Source of the DNA: CAYUVF01 sp964448045
Lineage (GTDB): Bacteria > Bacteroidota > Rhodothermia > Rhodothermales > Salinibacteraceae
Length of the DNA: 64,000 nucleotides
Direction: 5' to 3'
Assembly (NCBI GenBank): GCA_964448045.1
Contig: CAYUVF010000017.1
Location: 1-64,000, forward strand
Both the position numbers and the translations under genes were made by a program. Below, piece by piece: positions 41,716 to 51,388 of this stretch; position 1 is the stretch's first letter, and every line of letters begins with the position of its first letter. Under the pieces are notes generated by a model. It did not search any database and was not told the DNA's origin. It worked only from the letters and a program-made list of their open reading frames with translations.

Positions 41716-43647
41716 TCACGCGTTGCCCGATTGCTGCTCAAGCGACCGGATGCGCGACCGGGCCTGCGAGGCCAGCAGCGATTGCGGATACTCTTGCAAC
41801 AGGCGCCGGTAAAGTTCGAGCGCCGCCTCGGGGTTGTCGAGCGCCTCCGCCTGGATTTCGGCCGACTCAAACAGGCTGCGGTCGGCGAATGGGCTTTGCG
41901 GATGCATCAGCGTGACTTCCGCGAAGGCGTGATGGGCCGCTTCGTACCGGCGCTGCGCGCGCAGGGTTCGCGCACGCTGGAACCGGGCTTCATCGGCCAG
42001 GGCGTGCCGGCCATGTGCGGAGAGCAGCGAATCGAGCGTAGCGAGCGCGGCTGCATGCCGGCGCTGACGCTGCTGCAGCTTGGCCTGCCCATACAGCTTG
42101 AGCGGCGTGTTGAGCGAATCGGGGCCGGTGTTCTGGAGCATCAGTACGTTCAGCTCGATGGCGTCATTCGCAACATCGGTCGACGTGTTCGCTTTCACGG
42201 CCGCCGCTTGCGTCTTGGCAGCTTCCAACTCGCCCCGGTAAAAATGAATCAGGGCGAGCTCGTAGCGGGCCTGCTCCGCCAGATCACCAGTGCGGAGCGA
42301 ACCGACCAGCCGGGAGAAGGTCAGCCGGGCTTCTTCGAGATTGCCCCGCATCAGGGCGATGCGCCCGAGGTCATAGCGCGCTTCGTCGGCGGCGGGCGAG
42401 TCGGGGTATTGGCCGACGACTTGCCGCAGCGTCGACTCCGCCTCGCCGAGCTGCCGAAACACATCTTGCTGAAGCCGGCCCAGTTGCCGCAGCACATACG
42501 CGGCGGCATCGGCACTCGGATAGCGTTGCAGGTAAGTCCGGTACGCATCGGCGGCCGCTTCATAATGCGGCGCACTGATGCGATTGCCATCCGAGTCGAA
42601 CACCTGTTCGTCGAGATGATCTGCCCAGCGGCGGTGGATGTCCCCGAGGCCACGCTGTGCTTCGCGGGCGGTGGAGGCATCGGGATAGCGGTCCAGAATT
42701 TCTTGATACGCCGTTTCGGCGGCGGCAAACGCGTTGGCGTCGGCGGCCTGACGGGCGAACGCAATCAGGCGCTGTCCCTGTTTTTGCCCCAGGCGGTCGA
42801 GCGCGCGAACTACATCGAGCGCCTCGCTGTAGCGCTCGGCTTCGAGGTAAAGCCAGGCGAGGAGCTCCCGGTACGCCGTGTTGAGCGGCTTATCGCGCAC
42901 CCCGGCCTCGGCGCCTTTGATGCTGGCAGTCAACGCATCATCTTGCTGGATGAACGTATCGATCCGGTTGCGCACGAAGCCGAGCTGCTGCTCGTTCTGT
43001 GCGAGCAGATCCAGATACTCCTGGATGGCGTTTTGGTGTTGCCCGTTCAGGTTGTACAGATAGGCGATCTGTGTCTGGAATGCGTTCGGCGTGCCGAGCC
43101 GTTCGCGCCCCTGTTCGAGGACCTCAATGGCCCGGTCGAACCGCCGCAAGTCGACGAGGGCGCGGTAGACAACGTTGTAGGTCGTTTGCTGATCGGGCGC
43201 CAGTGCAATCGCGTCGTCCCACGTCTCGAAAGCCTGTTGCTCGTTGCCCTTCAGGTAGAGCAGGCGCGCCTTTTCGGAGAGGGTGGACGGCGCTTTCTGG
43301 TTGTCCATTCGCTCCTCGACGAGCGCGATCGCATCGTCGTAGCGTTTAACGTTTTCGTAGGCCTCCTTGAGCTTATTGTAAAATACATATGTGGAGGGCG
43401 AGTTGGCGTACAGGTCCTCCAGCATCGTGATGGCACGCTCGGTGCGCCCGGCGCGGAGGTAGCTATCGGCCAGCCGAAAGCGGCGGAGCTCGGTGCTGTC
43501 GGGCTGCTGGGCCTGTGCGGGGAAGGCGGGGAGCAGAACCAATACGAGACCAGCGAGGGCGGCGCCCACACGGAGCCGAGAGGTGAAAAAGGGGTTTGTT
43601 ATCACGTCAGCGGGGGCGTCGATTGGTTTCGGCCACGAAAAGGGCAT
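41716..43647 (-). CDS. Exported tetratricopeptide repeat protein
   Basis: A 643-aa helical-repeat protein. A hydrophobic signal segment (RVGAALAGLVLVLLPAFPAQAQQ) lies at about 26-48. The rest is TPR after TPR: RLADSYLRAGRTERAITMLE, NKLKEAYENVKRYDDAIALVEER, later EAAADAYRTYLQRYPSADAAAYV and LYRRLLQEYPQSLLASQARSR near the end, the last ones like BamD/YbgF-type repeats. It is probably a periplasmic scaffold; no enzyme motif is seen. The ATG at 43647 is the only Met before the signal; a GTG at 43605 would shorten the head. The opposite strand is open for longer than the gene, but lacks protein character. It is first of three genes with the AsnB-label protein and thioesterase. Confidence 0.82.
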   Translation of the reverse strand: MPFSWPKPIDAPADVITNPFFTSRLRVGAALAGLVLVLLPAFPAQAQQPDSTELRRFRLADSYLRAGRTERAITMLEDLYANSPSTYVFYNKLKEAYENVKRYDDAIALVEERMDNQKAPSTLSEKARLLYLKGNEQQAFETWDDAIALAPDQQTTYNVVYRALVDLRRFDRAIEVLEQGRERLGTPNAFQTQIAYLYNLNGQHQNAIQEYLDLLAQNEQQLGFVRNRIDTFIQQDDALTASIKGAEAGVRDKPLNTAYRELLAWLYLEAERYSEALDVVRALDRLGQKQGQRLIAFARQAADANAFAAAETAYQEILDRYPDASTAREAQRGLGDIHRRWADHLDEQVFDSDGNRISAPHYEAAADAYRTYLQRYPSADAAAYVLRQLGRLQQDVFRQLGEAESTLRQVVGQYPDSPAADEARYDLGRIALMRGNLEEARLTFSRLVGSLRTGDLAEQARYELALIHFYRGELEAAKTQAAAVKANTSTDVANDAIELNVLMLQNTGPDSLNTPLKLYGQAKLQQRQRRHAAALATLDSLLSAHGRHALADEARFQRARTLRAQRRYEAAHHAFAEVTLMHPQSPFADRSLFESAEIQAEALDNPEAALELYRRLLQEYPQSLLASQARSRIRSLEQQSGNA

Positions 43648-43767
43648 ACATTACGAATGATAGTTGCGGCTGGCACGAAGCAATTCCCGCAGCATCTCGT
43701 AGACGCACGTACGAGCCGAGTCTGATTTCCGTTTCCTGGGCGCCCGGCCAATCCGGGCTCAATCACC

Positions 43768-44970
43768 ATGACCTACCCGTCTCTTTCTTCTCCTTCGACC
43801 AACGGCCGTCCCCGTCCTGTAGCCGTGCTGGGCTCCACCGGATCCATCGGGACGCAGACGCTGGAGGTGCTTCGCCTTTTTCCGGATCGCTTCCACGTTC
43901 GCACGCTGACGGCCGGGAAGAACGTCGATCTGCTGGTGCAGCAGGCCCGCGAGTTCGAGCCCGACTGCGTCGCGATCGGAGACGTAGAGCGGTGGAATGA
44001 GCTACAGGATGCGCTGACTGGCACTGGCATCCGCGTGCTGGCAGGCGATGAAGGGCTCTGCGCCGCCGCCGCGGATCCGTCCGTCGAAGTCGTCGTGGCC
44101 GCGGTCGTTGGGTTTGCCGGGCTCGATCCGGTGCTGGCAGCGCTCCGGGGGGGCAAGACGGTGGCGCTGGCCAACAAAGAAACGATGGTCGTCGCCGGCG
44201 CGACGGTGAACCGCCTGCTGGACGAGCACGGCGGCACGCTGATTCCAGTCGATAGCGAGCACTCGGCCATCTTTCAGTGCCTCGTTGGCGAGAAAGAGCG
44301 CGCCGTCGAGGAACTGATTTTAACGGCCTCGGGTGGACCCTTCCGCACGCGCGATGCAGCGTCGTTCGAGTCCATCACTCCGGAGGAAGCGCTCGATCAC
44401 CCGAACTGGTCGATGGGGGCTAAAATCACCATCGACTCGGCCACGCTGATGAACAAGGGGCTCGAAGTGATCGAAGCGCGATGGCTGTTCGATATCAATT
44501 CGAGCGCGATTCGGGTGCTGGTGCATCCGCAGTCCATCGTCCACTCGATGGTGGCGTTTGTAGACGGATCCGTCAAGGCGGAACTGGGCGTGCCCGACAT
44601 GAAGGTGCCCATCCAGTATGCACTCAGCTATCCCGATCGCTGGCCCGCACCGCACGAACGGATCGACTGGACCGAGCTCCAGCGGCTTGATTTTGAGCTG
44701 CCCGATACCGACAAGTTTCCATGCCTCCGGTTGGCGTTCGAGGCGCTGGAGATCGGGGGCACTGCGCCGGCGGTGCTCAACGCGGCCAACGAACAAGCCG
44801 TGGCGCTCTTTCTGGATGAGCGCATCGGTTTTACCGACATTCCGCGGGCCATCGCGGGCGCTATATCCGAGTTGGCGGATGGAACGACCGACAGCCTGGA
44901 GGCCGTACGCGCCGCCGACGCCGCCGCTCGAAAACACGTGCAGGAACTCAGCCGATCCGTGGCAAATTGA
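43768..44970 (+). CDS. dxr: 1-deoxy-D-xylulose 5-phosphate reductoisomerase
   Basis: Second enzyme of the MEP isoprenoid pathway, making 2-C-methyl-D-erythritol 4-phosphate with NADPH. The 400 aa are normal. VLGSTGSIGTQTLEVL (about 20-35) is the NADPH loop. GKTVALANKETMVVAG is near 130. The metal ligands fall in PVDSEHSAIFQCL (Asp162, Glu164) and MNKGLEVIEA (Glu233), with SGGPFR between. VHPQSIVHSMVAFVDGS is also present. It starts a rightward run with rseP 73 bp downstream. Confidence 0.97.
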   Translation: MTYPSLSSPSTNGRPRPVAVLGSTGSIGTQTLEVLRLFPDRFHVRTLTAGKNVDLLVQQAREFEPDCVAIGDVERWNELQDALTGTGIRVLAGDEGLCAAAADPSVEVVVAAVVGFAGLDPVLAALRGGKTVALANKETMVVAGATVNRLLDEHGGTLIPVDSEHSAIFQCLVGEKERAVEELILTASGGPFRTRDAASFESITPEEALDHPNWSMGAKITIDSATLMNKGLEVIEARWLFDINSSAIRVLVHPQSIVHSMVAFVDGSVKAELGVPDMKVPIQYALSYPDRWPAPHERIDWTELQRLDFELPDTDKFPCLRLAFEALEIGGTAPAVLNAANEQAVALFLDERIGFTDIPRAIAGAISELADGTTDSLEAVRAADAAARKHVQELSRSVAN

Positions 44971-45043
44971 ACAACACCTTTGCGCTGTCGAGGGCGCCGG
45001 GCAGCCGGACTGCGGCCCATTCTGAGATTAACTGCGATTGCAC

Positions 45044-46453
45044 ATGGAGTTGCTTGTAGAAATTCTGACGTCGGCCTTCTGGATTATCCTGGCCATCACG
45101 ATTCTCGTGTTCGTGCATGAGCTGGGACATTTCCTGAGCGCCAAGTGGTTTGGCATGCGCGTCGAGCGTTTCTCCGTCGGCTTTCCGCCAAAGCTGTTCG
45201 GGCGCAAGCTCGGCGGCACAGAGTATGTCGTAGGCGCGACGCCGCTGGGCGGATACGTAAAGATCAGCGGCATGATCGATGAAAGCATGGATACCGACTA
45301 TCAGCAGACCCCGCCCAAACCGTGGGAATTTCGCTCGAAGCCGGTCTGGCAACGCATCGTCGTCATTACGGCGGGTGTCATTTTTAATGTGTTTCTTGCC
45401 GCAATCATCTTCAGCGGGCTCAAGTTCACTTATGGAGAGACCTACATTCCCGCCGAGAACATCGAGTCGGTGTACGTCGATCCGGGGTCCGTCGCACACG
45501 AAATGGGCCTGCGAACGGGCGATCGCATCGTTGCGGTCAACGGGAACGCCGTCGAACAACAGGGTGACCTGCGCGACATGAGTGCGCTGCTGGCCGACAC
45601 ACTGACGATCACGGTGCAGCGCGGCGGGGAGCAGCAAACCTTCCGGGGGCCCGACGACATCATGACCCAAGTTAACCGGGCGGGAGGGGGGCTTGGCATC
45701 GATTTTCTGCCCCCGCTGGTGGGCGGCGTGCAGAGCGGCTCGCCGGCCGATCAGGCCGGACTGCGATCGGGCGACCGGATCCTCTCGGTCGCGGGCGATA
45801 CCGTTCGCTTCTGGATGGAGCTGAGCAACCGCATACAGGCGACCGGCGGCGACACGGTCGCGATGCGATGGCAGCGTCCCGACTCGCTTCAATCTGACAC
45901 ATCGTCTGCGGCATTCGTGCGTTCTGGACCGGAGGACGGGCTCTACCAGGCGCGCTTGGCGGCCGAGGAGAGCGATGATGGCGCGCGCTACCTGATCGGC
46001 ATCCAGTCGCCCTCCCCTGACATGCTGGCGCACGAATTCGGCGTGCGGACCCGGACGTACGGCGTGGGATCGGCGCTGCTTGCAGGGGCGCAGGAGACGT
46101 GGGTCACGGGCAAAAACATCGTCGTCAGCTTAAAGCGGATCGTTACCGGGCGCGATGATCTGCGGGAGAACCTGGGGGGACCCGTCATGGTCGCACAGAT
46201 CACGCAGCGCGCTGCCGAAGTCGGCCCCGATGCTTTCTGGAACATTGTAGCGATTCTCTCGATCACGCTGGCGATCATGAATATCCTCCCGATTCCGGCT
46301 CTCGACGGCGGACAGTTGGTCTTCCTTCTCTACGAAGGTATCACCCGCCGGAAGCCCTCGGTTCGCGTGCGCATGGCGGCTCAACAGATCGGCATGATCC
46401 TGCTGATCGGGCTCATGGCCTTCCTGATTTTCAACGATATTCTACGGCTTTAG
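45044..46453 (+). CDS. rseP: Site-2 intramembrane zinc metalloprotease
   Basis: RseP family protease that cuts transmembrane anti-sigma factors and signal-peptide remnants. HExxH is in FVHELGHFLSA (His25, Glu26, His29) within the first membrane span. A second span lies at about 104-125 (IVVITAGVIFNVFLAAIIFS). Two PDZ domains follow (about 125-205 with GLRTGDRIVAVNG, about 215-290 with AGLRSGDRILSVAG). The late membrane part has the third ligand region NILPIPALDGGQLVF. The last span ends in FLIFNDILRL. An in-frame TTG two codons upstream is less likely than the ATG at 45044. Neighbours dxr and uppS fit the classic cluster. Confidence 0.96.
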   Translation: MELLVEILTSAFWIILAITILVFVHELGHFLSAKWFGMRVERFSVGFPPKLFGRKLGGTEYVVGATPLGGYVKISGMIDESMDTDYQQTPPKPWEFRSKPVWQRIVVITAGVIFNVFLAAIIFSGLKFTYGETYIPAENIESVYVDPGSVAHEMGLRTGDRIVAVNGNAVEQQGDLRDMSALLADTLTITVQRGGEQQTFRGPDDIMTQVNRAGGGLGIDFLPPLVGGVQSGSPADQAGLRSGDRILSVAGDTVRFWMELSNRIQATGGDTVAMRWQRPDSLQSDTSSAAFVRSGPEDGLYQARLAAEESDDGARYLIGIQSPSPDMLAHEFGVRTRTYGVGSALLAGAQETWVTGKNIVVSLKRIVTGRDDLRENLGGPVMVAQITQRAAEVGPDAFWNIVAILSITLAIMNILPIPALDGGQLVFLLYEGITRRKPSVRVRMAAQQIGMILLIGLMAFLIFNDILRL

Positions 46454-46568
46454 TCCGGCAGAATATGTACCTGATACAAGGGGTGCCGTGGCTGCGCGTT
46501 GACGTTGCCATTGGCCGCCTGTAGGTTGACACACGATCCGGCACTTGTCGAAATCACTCGAAGCTGTC

Positions 46569-47345
46569 GTGGAACACACGATCACCGGAACGGCGCAGAC
46601 GCAGGAAGATCGCGCACGTCAAGAGGCGCTTCTGGCTCGCGGGGAGCTTCCGCATCATGTCGCCATCATCATGGACGGCAATGGCCGATGGGCGCAGGCG
46701 CGGAATAAGAACCGCGTGGTGGGCCATCACGAAGGCGTCGAATCGGTGCGCGATATTACCGAGGCCTCTGCCCAATTAGGCATCGACCACCTTACGCTCT
46801 ACACCTTCAGCACGGAGAACTGGAACCGCCCCGAGGGCGAAGTCAACGCGCTGATGGAGTTGCTCATCCATACGGTGCAGCACGAGCGGGAGACGCTGCT
46901 GGAGAATAACGTGTGCCTGAACACGATTGGTGATCTTTCGATGCTTCCGCCCGCGTGCCAGCAGGAACTGGCGGAGACGAAAGAGACCACGGCAGAAAAC
47001 GCGCGACTGACCCTCACGCTGGCGCTGTCCTACAGTGGTCGGTGGGATCTCACCCAAGCCATGCAAGCGCTTGCGCGGCGAGTGCAGCACGGGCAGTTGG
47101 AGCCAGACGCAATCAACGAAGCGCTGATTGCCGACCACCTCGCCACAGCCGATCTGCCCGACCCCGATCTGATCGTCCGCACCGGCGGGGAGTACCGGCT
47201 CTCCAACTTCCTGCTCTGGCAGGCTGCCTACGCCGAGATGTACATCACGGATGACTTTTGGCCCGACTTCCGGCGCGATCAACTCTACCGGGCCATCCGT
47301 GATTATCAGGATCGGGATCGTCGTTTCGGGCGCGTCTCGGCCTGA
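46569..47345 (+). CDS. uppS: Isoprenyl transferase (undecaprenyl diphosphate synthase)
   Basis: Cis-prenyltransferase making the lipid carrier for peptidoglycan and LPS. HHVAIIMDGNGRWAQARNK holds the catalytic Asp (about 36) and the diphosphate loop. VRDITEASAQLGIDHLTLYTFSTENW contains the next conserved block (split around GID), and LIVRTGGEYRLSNFLLWQAAY plus FWPDFRRDQL the last. The start is unclear: GTG at 46569 (258 aa) or TTG at 46545 (266 aa), with no ATG in frame nearby. The gene lies between rseP (115 bp) and bamA (160 bp). Confidence 0.94.
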   Translation: MEHTITGTAQTQEDRARQEALLARGELPHHVAIIMDGNGRWAQARNKNRVVGHHEGVESVRDITEASAQLGIDHLTLYTFSTENWNRPEGEVNALMELLIHTVQHERETLLENNVCLNTIGDLSMLPPACQQELAETKETTAENARLTLTLALSYSGRWDLTQAMQALARRVQHGQLEPDAINEALIADHLATADLPDPDLIVRTGGEYRLSNFLLWQAAYAEMYITDDFWPDFRRDQLYRAIRDYQDRDRRFGRVSA

Positions 47346-47505
47346 TCCGCTCTGCAACATTTTCGGCGGATGGGGCACACAATAATCCATCCGGCCGCCG
47401 CGTTATGATCACCGCAGGTCGCGCTGGGGGCACGAAACCCCTCAGAAGCGCACTGGTTTAGTACGGCGGTCTGCACGAGGCTCCCTCACCACGACCTCAA
47501 CCCCT

Positions 47506-49992
47506 ATGCGATTTCGCCTCCTCCTCACCGTATTGCTTGCTGTCTGCTGGACGCTTCCGGCGGCGGCGCAGGTCCCCAGCACCAATGGTGGGGGCGTCGG
47601 GACCATGCCCGATCCCAACCAGCCCGCGCGCTACACGATTGGGTCCATCGGCGTCGAGGGGACCGAGACGGAGAGCATGAGCAACTTCGTGATCCGTACG
47701 AGCGGCCTCGCTGAGGGCCAGCAGATTACCCTGCCCGGGGATGAAGCCCTCGCGCAAGCTGTTCGATCCATCTACGAGATCCGGATGTTCTCCGATGTGC
47801 AAATTGTCCAGGAGAGCCGCCAGGGGCAGACCATCAACCTAACGATCAAGGTGCAGCCCGAGCCCCGCCTGAGCGATTATCGCTTTACGGGCATCAAAGG
47901 GCGCCACGAAGATGACCTGCAGAAGCGCGTTCCGCTCTTAAAGGGCAGCCCGGTACGGCCGGGAGACATCGAGCGGGCCAAGCAGGCCATCGAAGACTTC
48001 TACACGGAGAAAGGCTACCTGCGGACGACCGTGGAGGTCCAGCGGCAACAGGTGGCCGAGGACCGGATTGAGCTGGCGTTCAACGTCGACCGCAAAGAGA
48101 AAGTGGAAGTCGAGGACATCGTCTTCAACGGCAATGAGGTGTTTGATGACGGGAAGCTGCGTGGCCAGATGGACGAAACGAAGGAGAACCGCTGGTGGCG
48201 CTTCTGGAAGGGGGAAACCTTTAAGGAGGACAAGTACGAAGAAGATCTCCAGAATGTCATCTCCTATTACAACGAAAAGGGGTACTACGACGCGCAGATC
48301 GTCCGCGACTCAGTCTATCTGTCGTCCGATGAGGGGCTGACTGTCGAAGTCACCGTTCAGGAGGGCCGCAAGTATCATGTTCGCGCCATCACGTGGGAAG
48401 GCAACACGGTCTACCCGGATCGAGTCTTGACCAACGCATTGGGCATGGAGCCCGGGGATGTGTATAACGGGAAGAAGCTGGAACAGAACCTCTATCAGAA
48501 CAAGCGCGGTAGCGACCTGTCGAGCCTCTACATGGATCGGGGGTACATGCAGTTCAACGTCGAGCCCCAGATCCGCGTGGTTGGTGAGGATTCGCTCGAT
48601 ATCGCCTTCGACGTGCGAGAGGGCGAAGTATACGACTTCGGTTCGATCACAATTGCTGGTAACGACAAAACGAAAGAGCACGTCATCCGTCGTGAGCTGT
48701 ACACGGTGCCGGGCGAGACCTTCAGCCGGAGTGCCATTCAGGAGTCGATCCGGCGCCTGATGCAGCTCAGTTACTTCAGCCAGGAGTCGCTGGCACAGGG
48801 GCCGAGCATCAATATTGACGATGAAGAGAATGAGGTCGACCTGACCTATTCCGTTGAGGAAGTGGGTAGCGACCAGCTGGAGCTTTCGGGCACGTGGGGC
48901 CGCTATGGGCTCGTGCTGCAACTGGGCTTCAAGTTCAATAACTTCTCGGCACAAAATCTCTTCGAAGGAAGCGCCTGGCGTCCCCTGCCCACGGGCGACG
49001 GACAGAAGCTCTCAGTTAACGTGCGCACGAATGGGCGATTTTTCCAGAGCTACTCGCTCTCCTTCACCGAGCCGTGGTTCCGCGGGCGCCCGACGCCGCT
49101 TGGTGGATCGGTCTCCTATACTCGCTTCAGCCGCGCGCCCTTCAACACGTTTACCGGCACCCGCTCGACCGACGGTACCTTTACAAATATTTCGAGCAAC
49201 GTCTTTTACGAGCGGCGCCTTCAGTGGCCCGACGACAAGTTCAGCACCTCGAGCTCGATCGGTTATCAGTACTACAACAACGAGAATGAGCTGATCTCAA
49301 GCTTGCCCGAAGGCGTCAGCCAGCAGGTGACCTTCCAGCAGGCGCTCACGCGCAATTCGCTCGATAACCCGATGTTTCCGACGCGCGGCTCCAAGATCCG
49401 CCTCTCAGCCGAGATTGCGCCGCCGTTTGGAGGCGACATTGTGCAGTACCATAAGTGGCGCTTTAAGACCAACTGGAACGTCCCGTTGGGGAGCAAATTC
49501 TCCATCGGTGTGAGCACCGATTATGGCTACATAGGTTCGCTGACGGGCGAAGAGGTCCGGTTTCAGCGCTTCGACGTGGGCGGCTCGGCTTTCGACTACG
49601 GCGGCTTCAACTATGGCACCGAGCCCATCTTCATGCGCGGCTACCCGGCGCGCGTAATTGGCCCCCGCCAGGGCGGCGTGCCGGTGGGCGGTCGCATCAT
49701 GAACAAGTACACGTCCGAGTTTCGATGGAAGGCGGTCGAGTCGCAGCAGCTGCAGGCCCAGCCCTACCTCTTTCTCGATGCAGCCAATAACTGGGATAGC
49801 TTCGAGACGTACAATCCGGCGGAGCTGTACCGATCGGCTGGTCTCGGCGTTAAAATCTTTCTCCCCATTGTGGGGATGCTGGAGTTCAACTACGGCTACA
49901 ACTTCGACTCCTTCACCCCGGTCGAGAGCAGCCAGACGGGGGAACCCGGATGGCGCTTTCAGTTCTCCATCGGACAAGGGTTTGGCAATTAA
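47506..49992 (+). CDS. bamA: Outer-membrane protein assembly factor BamA
   Basis: Core of the BAM complex that folds barrels into the outer membrane. A signal peptide covers about 1-22 (WTLPAAAQ). Five POTRA domains run from about 45 to 430 (IGSIGVEGTETESMSNFVIR; YRFTGIKGRHEDDLQKRVPL; VEDIVFNGNEVFDDGKLRGQ; VRAITWEGNTVYPDRVL; FGSITIAGNDKTKEHVIRRE). The Omp85 barrel follows, with the conserved lid-loop region RGYPARVIGPRQGGVPVGGR-like sequence near 710 and a final strand PGWRFQFSIGQGFGN. The ATG at 47506 starts the signal peptide. Two Skp-like genes follow directly. Confidence 0.97.
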   Translation: MRFRLLLTVLLAVCWTLPAAAQVPSTNGGGVGTMPDPNQPARYTIGSIGVEGTETESMSNFVIRTSGLAEGQQITLPGDEALAQAVRSIYEIRMFSDVQIVQESRQGQTINLTIKVQPEPRLSDYRFTGIKGRHEDDLQKRVPLLKGSPVRPGDIERAKQAIEDFYTEKGYLRTTVEVQRQQVAEDRIELAFNVDRKEKVEVEDIVFNGNEVFDDGKLRGQMDETKENRWWRFWKGETFKEDKYEEDLQNVISYYNEKGYYDAQIVRDSVYLSSDEGLTVEVTVQEGRKYHVRAITWEGNTVYPDRVLTNALGMEPGDVYNGKKLEQNLYQNKRGSDLSSLYMDRGYMQFNVEPQIRVVGEDSLDIAFDVREGEVYDFGSITIAGNDKTKEHVIRRELYTVPGETFSRSAIQESIRRLMQLSYFSQESLAQGPSINIDDEENEVDLTYSVEEVGSDQLELSGTWGRYGLVLQLGFKFNNFSAQNLFEGSAWRPLPTGDGQKLSVNVRTNGRFFQSYSLSFTEPWFRGRPTPLGGSVSYTRFSRAPFNTFTGTRSTDGTFTNISSNVFYERRLQWPDDKFSTSSSIGYQYYNNENELISSLPEGVSQQVTFQQALTRNSLDNPMFPTRGSKIRLSAEIAPPFGGDIVQYHKWRFKTNWNVPLGSKFSIGVSTDYGYIGSLTGEEVRFQRFDVGGSAFDYGGFNYGTEPIFMRGYPARVIGPRQGGVPVGGRIMNKYTSEFRWKAVESQQLQAQPYLFLDAANNWDSFETYNPAELYRSAGLGVKIFLPIVGMLEFNYGYNFDSFTPVESSQTGEPGWRFQFSIGQGFGN

Positions 49993-50010
49993 GACAGCGG
50001 GCTTGATTTG

Positions 50011-50598
50011 ATGCGACGTGTGTTGTTATCGGTTGGCTGTGCTCGCGTGATGCGGCGAGTCGTGGGGTGTGCTGTGCTGTTGAGCCTCGTGGCGCTTGGA
50101 TCGCCGGCGCAGGCGCAGCAGAAAATCGGCTACATCGACTCGAATTACATCCTGAACCAGACGCCCGAGTACGCCACCGTCCAGCAGCAGATTGACCGGT
50201 TGGAGCAGCAGTGGCGGCAGGAGATAAAAAATAAGCAGGCAGAAGCGGAAGAGCTTCGTCGCGAGTTTGAAGCGCGCGAGCTGCTCTACACCGAAGAGGA
50301 GCGCACGCGCAAGCAGGAGGAGATCCAGCAGGCGCAGCAAGAAGTGGAGCAGCTCCGGGAGCGCTACTTTGGTCCCGATGGGCAGCTCTACCAGCGCCAG
50401 CAGGAGTTGATGCGGCCGATCCAGGAGCGCATCCTGACGGCTGTCGAAGAGGTCGCCACCGCCGAGGGCTATGACTACGTCTTCGACAAAAGCGGCGAGT
50501 TCCTCTTCATGTTTGCGCGAGACCAGTACGACCTCAGTGATGCCGTCCTCCGCGAACTGGGCATCGATGTGAATGAACAAAGCAGCAATAACCAGTAG
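50011..50598 (+). CDS. Skp/OmpH-family periplasmic chaperone (first copy)
   Basis: A 195-aa exported chaperone that carries unfolded outer-membrane proteins to BamA. A basic N-terminus and signal peptide end at about 37 (LGSPAQAQQ). QKIGYIDSNYILNQTPEYATVQ is the short beta core start. The long coiled-coil tentacle (about 55-140) is rich in Gln, Glu and Arg (EEIQQAQQEVEQLRERYFGP). The domain closes with YDYVFDKSGEFLFM. The ATG at 50011 is 18 bp past bamA; a later ATG at 50050 would leave a shorter signal peptide. Confidence 0.9.
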   Translation: MRRVLLSVGCARVMRRVVGCAVLLSLVALGSPAQAQQKIGYIDSNYILNQTPEYATVQQQIDRLEQQWRQEIKNKQAEAEELRREFEARELLYTEEERTRKQEEIQQAQQEVEQLRERYFGPDGQLYQRQQELMRPIQERILTAVEEVATAEGYDYVFDKSGEFLFMFARDQYDLSDAVLRELGIDVNEQSSNNQ

Positions 50599-50696
50599 CC
50601 GCAGAAACGATCGCCACGGCCCGCCGTGGCACACTAAGTACCGACCGCCAACCGTTAACAAGCATGGTTAGCTACGTGATAACTTACCGATACGAT

Positions 50697-51287
50697 ATGA
50701 TTAAGCGTACCCTTGGAACGGCCCTTTTGACGCTGATGCTCGTGCCTCTTGTTGGTACGGTCTCGGCGCAGCAAATTGGCTTTACGAATCAGGAAGCGAT
50801 CTTGGCCAACATGCCCGAGATGGACAGCGTACGGGCCCAGATTCAGCAGGAGGCTCAGGCGCAGCAACAGGAGTTCCAGCAGGAGCAACAGGAGTTCCAG
50901 CAGCAGCTGGAGAAGTATCAGCAGCAGCAAGCGCTGCTCTCCGATGAGCGAAAAGCCCAGCGCGAGCAGGAGCTGCGCCAGCAGCGCCAGGAGTTGCAGC
51001 AGTCGGCGCAGGAGCGGGATCAGTACTTGGCCCAGCGCGAGGCCGAGTTGATGCAGCCGCTGCTCGATGAGCTGCAGGGCGCGATCGATGCCGTTGCGCA
51101 GCAGCAGAACCTCGATGTGGTTCTGCGCACGCAGGCCCTGCTGTATGTGAATGACGAGTCGGTGGTCGATATTACGCCGGCCGTGGCCGACCGACTGGGG
51201 ATTCAGCTGGATCAGCAGGCACAGCCGGGGCCCAGCGTCGATAACGTCGAAACTCCCGCGAGCGGAACCGGCAGCGGCGGAAACTAA
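50697..51287 (+). CDS. Skp/OmpH-family periplasmic chaperone (second copy)
   Basis: A 196-aa paralogue of the preceding gene. Signal peptide MIKRTLGTALLTLMLVPLVG to TVSAQ, then QIGFTNQEAILANMPEMDSV. Its coiled coil (about 45-115) is strikingly Gln-rich, built of QQEFQQ-type units, and the core closes with LDVVLRTQALLYVNDESVVDIT. A Pro/Gly tail of about 25 residues follows. It lies 98 bp after the first copy, with the operon's terminator after it. The ATG at 50697 fits the signal peptide. Confidence 0.9.
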   Translation: MIKRTLGTALLTLMLVPLVGTVSAQQIGFTNQEAILANMPEMDSVRAQIQQEAQAQQQEFQQEQQEFQQQLEKYQQQQALLSDERKAQREQELRQQRQELQQSAQERDQYLAQREAELMQPLLDELQGAIDAVAQQQNLDVVLRTQALLYVNDESVVDITPAVADRLGIQLDQQAQPGPSVDNVETPASGTGSGGN

Positions 51288-51311
51288 GCCCTCGGCCACT
51301 GAATGAGGTTC

Positions 51312-51347
51312 AGCGGGCACCGGCCTTCGGGTGGGTGCCCGCTTTTG
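51312..51347 (+). terminator. Terminator of the dxr-to-skp cluster
   Basis: Perfect 10-bp arms AGCGGGCACC (51312-51321) and GGTGCCCGCT (51334-51343) with a 12-nt loop, followed by a T-rich tail (TTTGTTTG). It lies 24 bp past the second Skp-like stop. Confidence 0.88.
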
Positions 51348-51388
51348 TTTGTGTGCCAGTGCCCGACGGGTCCGATTCCCGCCCACAG

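Noticed and set aside
41698..43725. A 675-codon open frame on the plus strand, longer than the TPR gene it opposes.
   Set aside because: High-GC codon use keeps the opposite strand open. The minus-strand product has a signal peptide and clear TPR periodicity; the plus-strand one has neither.
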